Source of the DNA: CAZKEW01 sp964580435
GTDB lineage: Bacteria; Acidobacteriota; Aminicenantia; Aminicenantales; UBA8522
Reading direction: 5' to 3'
NCBI GenBank assembly: GCA_964580435.1
Contig: CAZOKP010000021.1
Span: forward strand, 1 to 33,395
Length of the DNA: 33,395 nt
Position numbers and translations under genes: made by a program. Numbering within the stretch: the stretch's first letter is position 1; each line of letters opens with the position of its first letter. The notes under the pieces were generated by a model, which worked only from the letters and a program-made list of their open reading frames with translations, had not been told where the DNA came from and ran no database searches. Below are positions 24,601 through 31,916 of this stretch, in pieces.

Positions 24601-24768
24601 AAGATGTTCAGGATCAAGAACTATGGTTCGCTCGGTATCATCTTCGACGTCTTAAACGTTTTCAATTCAGCCGACGTGACGGATATCGATTTGCAGTGGT
24701 CGTGGGGCCACATCACCGGCATCACCGGCGCGCGCACGTTCCGGTTCAGCTTCGTGTACCAGTACTAA
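21619..24768 (+). CDS. Oar-like TonB-dependent outer-membrane receptor (T1)
   Basis: This 1049-residue protein has a signal peptide (about 1-26). A carboxypeptidase-regulatory-like domain follows (about 33-120, with GTVTDDKGELLPGVTV and PPGTYKLQASVPGFK), then a TonB-box-like EEQVTVIATSPIVD, a plug with VENIFMVNGVN, and a large beta-barrel ending FVYQY with the terminal aromatic used for outer-membrane insertion. Two acidic loops resemble calcium-binding EF-hand/dockerin loops: DLNGNGNID from Asp681 and DYNHDGVVGTGD from Asp807. It probably imports oligosaccharides with TonB energy. No SusD partner is present. The frame is open to 21541, but the ATG at 21619 has AGGAG six bases upstream and starts the signal peptide. 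It is clearly paralogous to T2. Confidence 0.88.
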   Translation: MQKARKFLFVICFLALYLAVVNVNALRSQSVLEGKLTGTVTDDKGELLPGVTVEVTSPSMMGKRSAITSAKGVFVFLNVPPGTYKLQASVPGFKTYIQENVILGAGSTVDLKVTMQQGAIEEQVTVIATSPIVDVKTSTVDSRLDRDMLAKLPTSRDAFYDLSLTTPGMFDVADSGSWLPSPTAYGSTAVENIFMVNGVNTTNPRGASWGSLVKVNYNAVEEVRVVALGSKAEYGSYSGAAIDVLTKSGSNSFHGNASYLFQPVAWFEPNHPFPIESGTVPLEGDKSWLFYQQGDQLFSDTQSNWELNFTFGGPILRDKVWFYAAFDYLKNISKGVNWDLLLHSRSAFGDFKLSAEPFKNHRAWASYHYEDNKGDGWSWGAQPEWDTSMTYGQAVTNNSISAQWQWLPSSKTILTAKYLGFKNAENPFIPDDHPDHPGYINWWKWAQYGINGAFPYVEAQKSSRSTIQADMSYYAENFLGEHDIKFGAQFTTGRGNWMGGYFQNYVNFLYPLPWNYNIEALKNATWYYGGMADGLMFYNRHDTLNPFLTVRTADSLGFFFDDQWSVNNRLTLNLGLRFDRMTTKYGVGKVYEFVTSPEEINGPPPVVRDRESTDNIFDFKTWSPRIGVTYQLTEDGKTVVRASYGRFYMPLMVETLRRFGPDMPHWIRDYQIYQVPWEFVDLNGNGNIDTNYYTWNGQLVNEVQNAARNVYGRDPIHSEMRDIDPSWSLNADPNLKDSYTDQFSLNIERELVKDFSIGATYIYKNRGNIYANVPINVETGQEWEYERVPFTTSYGQTVELYSIVLKDYNHDGVVGTGDVGWIHDNAMNAFMVKNLPEYDGVKPKRVYQAVQLVFNKRYSNRWQGLFSVVYSWSEGFAARTMRQADNMEGPMVTDDAWMGNLNYVINNMDQPLPFVPKWEFKASGSYTIPKVELDFGLRFRSHTGRPVWRYESYTTAEAWSIPPNSILNAYGGGRIIFNEPTWLPSSAILDLRLEKMFRIKNYGSLGIIFDVLNVFNSADVTDIDLQWSWGHITGITGARTFRFSFVYQY

Positions 24769-24793
24769 GCAGACGCACGTTTCGACCTGCTGT

Positions 24794-24830
24794 GAGCCTG
24801 GAGGGTTTCGGCCCTCCAGGCTCTTTTCTT
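24794..24830 (+). terminator. Strong terminator after T1
   Basis: GAGCCTGGAGGG (24794-24805) pairs perfectly with CCCTCCAGGCTC (24812-24823) around TTTCGG, followed by TTTTCTT. It is the clearest rho-independent terminator in the window and shares its stem core with the hairpins after T0 and T2. Confidence 0.93.
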
Positions 24831-24899
24831 ATCAGGGTTGGGGGGTAAAAAGATGGGCTTTGGGTCGTCGTCTGTATCGTCCTCAAGACCAGTGGTTGA

Positions 24900-25961
24900 T
24901 CATGAGGTGAGGGTCTGATGCGAGTATTTGACCGTTTTGCGGCCGCTTGATTCTCGGATAATCAGGGTCGGGACGAAGACATAGTGTTTTTCGGGTAAAG
25001 GCCCGTCTTTCATAACCTTGAGAATCAGCCTCCCTGTAAACTGGCCCAATTCCCGGGGTTTTTGATCGACAGTAGTCAGAGGGGGGTGAGTGTGCTGGGC
25101 GATGGGGATATTATCAAATCCGACCACTGAACATCCCTCAGGAATGGGGATCTTTTTTTGATGAAGATATCTGATGAGGCCTATGGCCAGAAGGTCACTG
25201 GCCGCAAAAAACGCGGTCGGGCGAGGAGAATTGGAGTCCATGATCCTTTTGGCGAGCTCATAGGCTTCAGCAGGCTGATAGACATCTTGGAGGTTCGCCT
25301 GGTAGTCAGCATAAAACGAGGGATTAAAATGCAATCCCGCTTCATCAAGCGCTCGGAGAAAGCCCTTGCGTTTGTTGAAATAGCTTGTATAGAGGGGATT
25401 TCCGTTGATGAAGGCGATCCGCTTGTGTCCCTGCTCTATGAGGTGTTTTGTGGCTTGGTAAGCCCCTTCTTCTTCATTATTATAGATGCAATAGGCGTTT
25501 TCCTTGTGAATGATGTCGTTTATGAAGAAGAGGGGGATATCGCCTAGGATATTGGTCATGAAATCTGTCTTCTTCTCGGCGTATTCTCTGGTTCCGATAT
25601 GGACAAGGGCATCGATCTTTCTCTGGGCAAAGGCCAGGATGCTTTTGCATTCCTCTTCGTTATCATAAAAAGTGTAAGCCAGGAGGGCTAAATATCCGTT
25701 TTGCTTTAATATTTCTTCCAGGCCAAAGGTGACGGCAGGGATAAACATGTTTTGGATTTCTGGAAGGAGCAGTCCTATAGTTTTGGAAGTCCGTGTCTTG
25801 AGCCCTTGGGCTAGGGCATTAGGATAATAATCCAAGTCAATAATAACCTTTTTTACCCTTTTTCTTGTTTCTTCACTAACCGAGAGGTGATTATTGAGAA
25901 CTCTTGATACCGTGGCCGTGGACACGCCGGCTATTTTGGCAATTCCTTTAATCGAGGTCAT
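24900..25961 (-). CDS. LacI-family transcriptional regulator
   Basis: This 353-residue protein has the N-terminal helix-turn-helix MTSIKGIAKIAGVSTATVSRVLNN and a hinge with the YYPNALAQGL pattern (about residues 46-55). A periplasmic-binding-protein-like sensor domain follows (about 60-340), with the family landmarks HLIEQGHKRIAFI, PTAFFAASDLLAIG and VVGFDNIPIAQHTHPPLTTV. Such proteins usually bind a sugar, which releases or alters DNA binding. It is divergent from T2, with a LacI-type operator in the shared 281-bp gap, so T2-S2-C2 is the probable target. The frame is open to a TTG at 25976, but the ATG at 25961 fits the family N-terminus and has a GGGGAAGAG site. The ligand is unknown. Confidence 0.92.
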   Translation of the reverse strand: MTSIKGIAKIAGVSTATVSRVLNNHLSVSEETRKRVKKVIIDLDYYPNALAQGLKTRTSKTIGLLLPEIQNMFIPAVTFGLEEILKQNGYLALLAYTFYDNEEECKSILAFAQRKIDALVHIGTREYAEKKTDFMTNILGDIPLFFINDIIHKENAYCIYNNEEEGAYQATKHLIEQGHKRIAFINGNPLYTSYFNKRKGFLRALDEAGLHFNPSFYADYQANLQDVYQPAEAYELAKRIMDSNSPRPTAFFAASDLLAIGLIRYLHQKKIPIPEGCSVVGFDNIPIAQHTHPPLTTVDQKPRELGQFTGRLILKVMKDGPLPEKHYVFVPTLIIRESSGRKTVKYSHQTLTS

Positions 25962-25986
25962 TGTTCTCTTCCCCAATTTGATTTAA

Positions 25987-26015
25987 AATTTATAACAACC
26001 TGCAGAAGTTGTCAA
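25987..26015 (-). promoter_or_regulatory. Candidate promoter of the LacI-family gene
   Basis: On the - strand TTGACA (26015-26010) and TAAATT (25992-25987) are 17 bases apart; TATAAA overlaps the -10 with a 15-base spacer. The leader would be about 20 bases. It is back to back with the T2 promoter, with about 50 bases between the two -35 boxes. Confidence 0.5.
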
Positions 26016-26064
26016 AGTTTTTTTCTGGGGTAGAGGCATTCAGGCAAAAAAAAACACAAAACAC

Positions 26065-26092
26065 TTGACAAAGAACAAAAAATCAATAAATT
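26065..26092 (+). promoter_or_regulatory. Candidate promoter of the T2-S2-C2 operon
   Basis: TTGACA (26065-26070) and TAAATT (26087-26092) are 16 bases apart, with a start site near 26099. A LacI-type operator begins just after the predicted start, the classic place for repression. Confidence 0.55.
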
Positions 26093-26105
26093 TAGAGTCA
26101 TAGGC

Positions 26106-26121
26106 ATGTAATCGTTTACAT
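26106..26121 (+). promoter_or_regulatory. LacI-family operator palindrome
   Basis: ATGTAATCGTTTACAT is a 16-bp palindrome centred on CG with a single mismatching pair. A central CG flanked by TGTAAA-type half sites is characteristic of LacI-family operators. It sits about +7 to +22 from the predicted T2 start site, and the divergent neighbour encodes a LacI-family protein. I saw no second copy upstream of T1 or elsewhere. Confidence 0.65.
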
Positions 26122-26135
26122 AATATTGCCTTGGA

Positions 26136-26204
26136 GGAGGTGGAAGATAGAAAAAAATATAACCTATTGGGCAATGGACGTCTCTTCCACTTTATAGGGA
26201 GGAG
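26136..26204 (+). promoter_or_regulatory. T2 leader with two mutually exclusive hairpins
   Basis: GTGGAAGA (26140-26147) pairs perfectly with TCTTCCAC (26183-26190). Alternatively CTCTTCC (26182-26188) pairs with GGAGGAG (26198-26204), with one G-T wobble, around a nine-base loop. The middle strand is shared, as in the T1 leader. GGAGGTGGAA (26136-26145) ends exactly 98 bases before the ATG. CCTAT (26163-26167) could also pair with ATAGG (26194-26198) as a pseudoknot. Found by eye. Confidence 0.4.
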
Positions 26205-26242
26205 GCAGAGAATGGGGGCTAAATTTTAAAAGGAGGAACCAA

Positions 26243-29200
26243 ATGAGGAGATACAAAAGCCACGACTTGCTGGGTTTGTTTGCCATTCTTGTCTTGCTCA
26301 TTTTCGTGGCAAATCCAGTTCGTGGTCAAACGATTGACTATGGAAAGCTGACAGGGACTATCACGACCGATACAGGAGAGCCTCTCCCCGGAGTGACCGT
26401 TACAATTACCAGCAACGCCCTGATTGGCGGACCTCGCTCAGCCGTCACACCAGCAAATGGTGGTTATGCTTTCTTAAATCTCCCCGTAGGAACATACAAA
26501 TTAACGGCCACTCTACCGAGCTTCAAGACCGCTATCCAGGAGAATATCAGGATTCAAGCGGATTCCGTCCGGGTTGTGAATATTGCCTTGACGCCTGGAG
26601 CTGTCGAAGAGGAAATTATTGTCACGGCAGCTCCCCCTATCGTGGATTCTAGATCCTCGACGACATCTACCTCCATCGACGCAACGCTGCTCGATAAAAT
26701 GCCCACAAGCCGGGACGCTTTCTACGACCTTGCGCTCACAGCGCCGGGAATGATGAACCATGGTAATCCAGGCGCAACAGGCTGGATGCCCAGCCCAACC
26801 GCTTATAGCGGGGCCTCCAATGAGAATGTCTTTCTGCTGAACGGAGTGAACGCCACAAGCCCACAGGGTGGTTCTTTTGGATCTCTGCTCAGAGTCAATT
26901 ACAATGCTGTTGAAGAGGTGCGCATGATCGCCTTGGGCTCCAAAGCAGAATACGGAGCCTTCTCTGGTGTTTCGATCGATGTCTTGACTAAACAAGGCGG
27001 CAATGTGTTCCACGGGAATGTCGCCGTCTATTCCAATTTGGGAAAGTCAGCGAACAACCAGCCTGACGCGACAAAGCTTGGCAAGGTTGGGGAGGCTAAT
27101 CTGTATATTTCTCCAAGTCCCTCTACCGGACAGCCAGAAGAGATTCGCCAAATAACTTCGAGGAATCTGGAAGGAAGCTTCGGTCTCGGTGGACCGATCA
27201 TCAAGGACAAGCTCTGGTTCTACGCCGACGCCAGTTATGTCGATACCAAAACAGATACACCCATTTGGCCCTACGACGAGACGTGGAAAGGCTTCCTTGG
27301 CGATATCAAGCTCACAGCCGCACCGTGGACAAACCATCGAGCCTGGGTCGCCTACCATTTCGAAAGCAATGCGCAAGGAAACGGCACCTGGGATAGGACC
27401 TGGGAACCAACAGCTAACTATGGGGAAGATTCAATAAGGAATTCCATCTCTGCTCAGTGGCAGTGGATGCCAACGGGAAAAACAGTCGTAACAGCCAAGT
27501 ATCTTGGTTTCTGGCACACACCTAAACAAACGATTCCAGACGACGCTCCCGAATGGCCTGTTCACCACAACTGGTGGAAATGGTATAGGTATGGAGTCGA
27601 CGGATGTTTTTCCTGGTTTTACAGGGGGATCGCCCAACGCAATACTGTCCAGGCCGATGTTTCCCACTATGTGGAGGACTTTCTGGGTGAACACGACATC
27701 AAATTCGGTGTCCAGCTGACAAAGGGAAGTCTCAAAAGCATCAATGCCTATTTTAGGGGTTACACCAACGGTACCTATCCTCAAAGGTGGACTGGGCCAA
27801 ATGTTAACTACATGGTCGGTTGGTATGGGGATACAGGATGCAAGTTTTACGTCCGGAAGACATATGAGGATCCCTATTCCGTGGTGCGCAGATCCGATGC
27901 GTTTGGATTTTTTATCGACGACCAGTGGACACCCACAAGGCGCCTGACCATCAACCTGGGACTCCGCTATGACAGAATGATGTCAAAGTACCGCAAGGGA
28001 GAGATCTATGAGATGCCTTCCACCTGGGAAGGACTCAATGAATCCATGACCGTTGTCCGGGAAACGAAGGGATCAACTAATATTTTTGACTTCAAGACTC
28101 TTGCCCCCCGCATCGGAATCACCTATGCCCTGACATCTGATATGAAGACCATCCTCCGAGCAAGCTATGGCCGCTATTACACTCCCCTGGCTGCAGAATA
28201 CCTGAAAGGCTCTGGACCGGATGCGCCTATCCAGGATAGGAATTGGGTTTACTATACGGTTCCCTGGAGCATTGCGGATGCCGACGGTAACAAAACCGTT
28301 GACTATTTTGAAACCATGAATTCTGCCAGGGCGCTTCGTGATCTCACTCCCGACTATGACTGGTGGGATACCACTGACCCCTCTTGGAAGCTCAACGTGG
28401 CCCCGGGTGTGAAGGATCAATACTCGGATCAATTCTCGGTCAATCTTGAGCGGGAGCTGTTCGCCGACTTTTCAGCGGGTCTCACCTACATCTATAAAAA
28501 CACAAAAAATATGTACCTCTACTGGCCGGTAAATAAATTAACAGGCGAGGACTGGGAGTATACGAAAGTCCCCTGGACAACGAGCTATGGCTACACGATG
28601 GACCTCTACAGCATTGTGTTGCATGACTTCAACGGAGATGGCAGCACCAATCAAGGCGATATCAACTGGATCCAGAACGTCGCTAATGGCTACGAGGTCA
28701 GAAACTTGCCAGAGTTCGATGGCATAAAGCCCCATCGAAGCTATAACGGGCTTCAGTTTGTCTGGAGGAAACGCTACTCCAACCGCTGGCAGATGCTTGG
28801 TTCTTTCCTCTACTCGAGCTCTGACGGTATTGGCCGTCGGTCAGTCCGCATGGACGTCAATTTCGAAGGCCCGATGATCATGAATGACTACTTTCTGGGG
28901 TTAGTAAACCAGTTAGTCAACAATGTGGAAGGGCCCCTGCCGTGGACCTCGAAGTACGAATTCAAGTTGTCCGGTTCCTACCTGATCCCGGGAATCGAGG
29001 CAGACCTGGGTTTCCGTTTTCGCTGGAACTCAGGAAAGCCGTTCTGGCCCGTTCAAGTTTTCCCCCAGAATTCTCCCTGGGCGCCAGTCGATCCTAATAG
29101 AATTACGGTGAATACCGCGACGTTCGCTCAAACGGTTGCTATCGATGTCAACGACCCATGGTATTATCCTTCTGAAGCGATCCTGGATCTCCGCCTCGCA

Positions 29201-29374
29201 AAAGATTTTAAGATCGGCGGCCAGAGACTAAATGTCGCCCTCGACCTCCTGAACGCCTTCAATGCGAATGTTCCAAGCTATATCGGAGAAGGGAATATCC
29301 AGCCTGTTGGTCGAGTTACAACCGTCACCATTCCGTCGAGAATGCTCAGGCTCAATATTCGGTTTGATTTTTAA
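26243..29374 (+). CDS. Oar-like TonB-dependent outer-membrane receptor (T2)
   Basis: This 1043-residue paralog of T1 has the same layout. A signal peptide (about 1-29, ending VRG) leads into a carboxypeptidase-regulatory-like domain (GTITTDTGEPLPGVTVTI, about 36-120). Then come a TonB-box-like EEEIIVTAAPPIVD, a plug with ENVFLLNGVNATSPQGGSF and LGSKAEYG, and a beta-barrel ending LRLNIRFDF. Two calcium-type loops lie at the same places as in T1: DADGNKTVD from Asp679 and DFNGDGSTNQGD from Asp795. The start has an excellent AAAGGAGG site. It is probably the outer-membrane importer for the ligand that induces the divergent LacI-family gene. A terminator hairpin follows, then S2. The plug start and TSRDAFYDL motif are strongly conserved with T1, the barrel loops much less, suggesting different ligands. 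Confidence 0.9.
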   Translation: MRRYKSHDLLGLFAILVLLIFVANPVRGQTIDYGKLTGTITTDTGEPLPGVTVTITSNALIGGPRSAVTPANGGYAFLNLPVGTYKLTATLPSFKTAIQENIRIQADSVRVVNIALTPGAVEEEIIVTAAPPIVDSRSSTTSTSIDATLLDKMPTSRDAFYDLALTAPGMMNHGNPGATGWMPSPTAYSGASNENVFLLNGVNATSPQGGSFGSLLRVNYNAVEEVRMIALGSKAEYGAFSGVSIDVLTKQGGNVFHGNVAVYSNLGKSANNQPDATKLGKVGEANLYISPSPSTGQPEEIRQITSRNLEGSFGLGGPIIKDKLWFYADASYVDTKTDTPIWPYDETWKGFLGDIKLTAAPWTNHRAWVAYHFESNAQGNGTWDRTWEPTANYGEDSIRNSISAQWQWMPTGKTVVTAKYLGFWHTPKQTIPDDAPEWPVHHNWWKWYRYGVDGCFSWFYRGIAQRNTVQADVSHYVEDFLGEHDIKFGVQLTKGSLKSINAYFRGYTNGTYPQRWTGPNVNYMVGWYGDTGCKFYVRKTYEDPYSVVRRSDAFGFFIDDQWTPTRRLTINLGLRYDRMMSKYRKGEIYEMPSTWEGLNESMTVVRETKGSTNIFDFKTLAPRIGITYALTSDMKTILRASYGRYYTPLAAEYLKGSGPDAPIQDRNWVYYTVPWSIADADGNKTVDYFETMNSARALRDLTPDYDWWDTTDPSWKLNVAPGVKDQYSDQFSVNLERELFADFSAGLTYIYKNTKNMYLYWPVNKLTGEDWEYTKVPWTTSYGYTMDLYSIVLHDFNGDGSTNQGDINWIQNVANGYEVRNLPEFDGIKPHRSYNGLQFVWRKRYSNRWQMLGSFLYSSSDGIGRRSVRMDVNFEGPMIMNDYFLGLVNQLVNNVEGPLPWTSKYEFKLSGSYLIPGIEADLGFRFRWNSGKPFWPVQVFPQNSPWAPVDPNRITVNTATFAQTVAIDVNDPWYYPSEAILDLRLAKDFKIGGQRLNVALDLLNAFNANVPSYIGEGNIQPVGRVTTVTIPSRMLRLNIRFDF

Positions 29375-29390
29375 GACGCCGTAGGTCTGT

Positions 29391-29430
29391 AAATAGCCTG
29401 GAGGGCGAAAGTCCTCCAGGCTATTTTTCC
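29391..29430 (+). terminator. Terminator hairpin between T2 and S2
   Basis: AAATAGCCTGGAGG (29391-29404) pairs perfectly with CCTCCAGGCTATTT (29413-29426) around GCGAAAGT, with a T-run at the base. The core AGCCTGGAGG is shared with the T0 and T1 terminators. Sitting inside the T-S-C unit, it would make S2-C2 expression depend on read-through or a separate start. Confidence 0.88.
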
Positions 29431-29521
29431 CTTTTCTTCCATTTCTATCCACCCCGAGGGGGAGGTCTTTCATTTTGTGTAGATTTTTTCTCCATCAAAG
29501 AAGCGCTGGTGAGGGCTTTTA

Positions 29522-31906
29522 ATGTATAATATTTCAACAAAGATGAAGAAGAGGCGAACATTTCTTCTTTTGGGATTTCTGGCATTTGTTCTTCTCGGTG
29601 TTCTTGCTTTCTGGATTTTTTTCTGGCCCGCGAGGGACTTTAAAGGGGAGTTCACCAGGCTTATGGCTGCGACGGGGACAGAAAAACCGAATATCCTGCT
29701 CATTACTCTGGATACGACACGGGCCGACCATCTTCCCTTTTACGGCTATCAAGATGTCAAAACGCCCTCTCTTGACGCTCTCGCCAAAAAAGGCATTGTT
29801 TTTGAAGAATGCATCACTTCCTCGCCCCTGACTTTGCCTGCGCATTGCTCGATCATGACTGGGCTTTATCCCACCTTTCACGGCGTGAGGGTGAATGGAA
29901 ACGCGGCTCTTTCAGAACAACATCAAACCCTGGCCGAAGCTCTTGCCCAGAGCGGCTATGAGTGTGGAGCCTTCATCGGCGCTTTTGTTCTCGACGGCCG
30001 TTGGGGCCTGCGGCAGGGGTTTCATTATTATGACGATCAGTTCGACCTCAAGAAATACAAACTGCTTGACCTGAGCTTGGTCCAGCGGCCAGGGAATCAA
30101 ATCGCTGATTCCGCGCTCGCCTGGCTGGAAAAAGAGCAGGACAAGCGCTTCTTTGCCTGGCTTCATTTCTATGACCCTCACACGCCCTATGAGCCGCCCC
30201 AGCCGTATTTATCTGAATATGGCAACCGTGGCCTCGTCGGGCTTTACGATGGTGAGATTGCCTTCATGGATGAGCAGATCGGAAGGATTATGGCCTGGCT
30301 GAAGCAAAAGGGCCTCGACAAGAAAACAATCATCGTCATTGTGGGAGATCACGGCGAAGCACTCGGAGACCACGGCGAGATGACCCATGGCTATTTCATT
30401 TATGACTGTGCTGTTAGAGTTCCGTTTCTGGTCGTCGTGCCGGTGGAAAAGTTTCAAGGAATTCGCATCAAACAGCAGGCCAGGACAATCGACATTTTTC
30501 CCACGGTCCTGGATATGGCCGGGCTCCTCACTCCCAAGGAGAATCAGGGGAAATCACTTCTTCCGCTCATTTTCCGGCCCAAAACGAACACAAACTTTGA
30601 GGCATACAGCGAGTCTATGACACCGGATATTCTCTACGGGTGGAGCCCACTTCTGAGCCTGCGCCAAGGAAAATTCAAATATATTGATGCTCCCCGTTCC
30701 GAGCTCTATGATTTGTCCCTGGATCCTGAAGAGTTGCGCAACATCCAGACTGAACATCCTCAGTTGGTGCTCAAGATGAAAAAGGCGCTCGACAGACTTG
30801 TCCGACAGACAAGCTCCAACGCTCCTGCGCTGGAATCAGCCAACCTGGACCGTGAAACTCTGGAGAGGCTGGCCGCTCTCGGCTATATTGGCGGTCCTGT
30901 TGCCAGCAAATCCCGGCAGCAGAAGAAAGCAGCGCTCTTCGACCCTAAGGATAAGCTCCAGGTTTACGAGGCGGTTCAACAAGCCGGAGAATTGTTGAAT
31001 AACGAGAAATATGACGAGGGCAGGCAAGTCTTGGAGTCTATCCTGCGCCAGGAAGAAGGGGTCCCCCAAGCTATTCTTCTCCTGGCGACATGCTATATTA
31101 AACTCAACCTGAACGAGGAGGCCAAGCGTCAATTTGATCTCATCCTCAAAGACGACCCGAATAATGTCCAGGCGCTCATCGGTCTGGCGAGCGTGCTCCT
31201 TGATGAGGGGAAAAAGGAAGATATGATTGCTGTGTGCAAGAAAGCCCTCTCTGTCGACGAGAACAACGTCCAGGCCTACAATCTCATCGGGGAAGTTCTT
31301 ATGGACGATGAAAATTATAGCGAGGCGCTGCCCTATCTTGAAAAAGCTACAGAGATTCAGCCCAAGATTACCCAGACCGGCCTGAACTTGGCCGCCTGCT
31401 TGATCGGGCTCAAACGCTACGATGAGGTGGAGGGGCGCCTCAAGGACATCTTGACCAAGTTCCCCAAGTTCCCGCTCGTCTATTTTCATTTGGGTCTCCT
31501 CTATGAAGGACAGGGGAGAATGGAAGAGGCCATGAAGGGCTATAAGGAGGAATTTACCCTTTATCCGGACCACTTCCGGGCCCGCTTCAACTACGGCCGG
31601 CTGCTATTTAAACAGGGCGACCGCGAAGGCTATATAACCGAGATGAAGGAAGTCATCCGGGTCGCTCCCCTGGCCCCCGAAGGGTATCTTTTTTTGGCGC
31701 GGGGATTGCTCTATGATCCAGTGGGCCTCTATCAGGTTCAAGAATTAGCTGAGAAAGGGCTCTCCTTGGCTAAGACAGCGGAACTCAAGGGGATGGGCTA
31801 TTTTCTTCTTGCCGACTTTTATACCAGGACGAATCAGCCTGATAAAGCCAGAGAGGCTCTGGAAAAAGCGAATTCTTTTCAAAAGTTAACCAAATCATCA
31901 TCTTAG
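29522..31906 (+). CDS. Membrane-anchored sulfatase-fold protein with C-terminal TPR array (S2)
   Basis: This 794-residue paralog of S1 is alike along its whole length. A membrane anchor (about residues 12-34) is followed by the sulfatase-fold domain with NILLITLDTTRADH (metal Asp64) and SPLTLPAHCSIMTG. Thr104 sits where sulfatases carry formylglycine, and His108 replaces the Arg. VGDHGEALGDHGEMTHG (about 281-297) holds the second metal cluster and GPVASKSRQQKK is a linker. TPR repeats fill about 475-790. The domain is predicted periplasmic. It could be a phosphodiesterase or phosphotransferase, or have lost catalysis and serve as a scaffold. The start at 29522 has GAGGG upstream; the ATG at 29543 is an alternative that keeps the anchor. 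C2 follows after ten bases. Confidence 0.8.
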   Translation: MYNISTKMKKRRTFLLLGFLAFVLLGVLAFWIFFWPARDFKGEFTRLMAATGTEKPNILLITLDTTRADHLPFYGYQDVKTPSLDALAKKGIVFEECITSSPLTLPAHCSIMTGLYPTFHGVRVNGNAALSEQHQTLAEALAQSGYECGAFIGAFVLDGRWGLRQGFHYYDDQFDLKKYKLLDLSLVQRPGNQIADSALAWLEKEQDKRFFAWLHFYDPHTPYEPPQPYLSEYGNRGLVGLYDGEIAFMDEQIGRIMAWLKQKGLDKKTIIVIVGDHGEALGDHGEMTHGYFIYDCAVRVPFLVVVPVEKFQGIRIKQQARTIDIFPTVLDMAGLLTPKENQGKSLLPLIFRPKTNTNFEAYSESMTPDILYGWSPLLSLRQGKFKYIDAPRSELYDLSLDPEELRNIQTEHPQLVLKMKKALDRLVRQTSSNAPALESANLDRETLERLAALGYIGGPVASKSRQQKKAALFDPKDKLQVYEAVQQAGELLNNEKYDEGRQVLESILRQEEGVPQAILLLATCYIKLNLNEEAKRQFDLILKDDPNNVQALIGLASVLLDEGKKEDMIAVCKKALSVDENNVQAYNLIGEVLMDDENYSEALPYLEKATEIQPKITQTGLNLAACLIGLKRYDEVEGRLKDILTKFPKFPLVYFHLGLLYEGQGRMEEAMKGYKEEFTLYPDHFRARFNYGRLLFKQGDREGYITEMKEVIRVAPLAPEGYLFLARGLLYDPVGLYQVQELAEKGLSLAKTAELKGMGYFLLADFYTRTNQPDKAREALEKANSFQKLTKSSS

Positions 31907-31916
31907 GAGGAGACTT

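Noticed and set aside
26173..26196. Seven-codon open frame (ATG GAC GTC ... TAG) in the T2 leader as a leader peptide
   Set aside because: It has no properly spaced ribosome site and no run of regulatory codons; too short to support.
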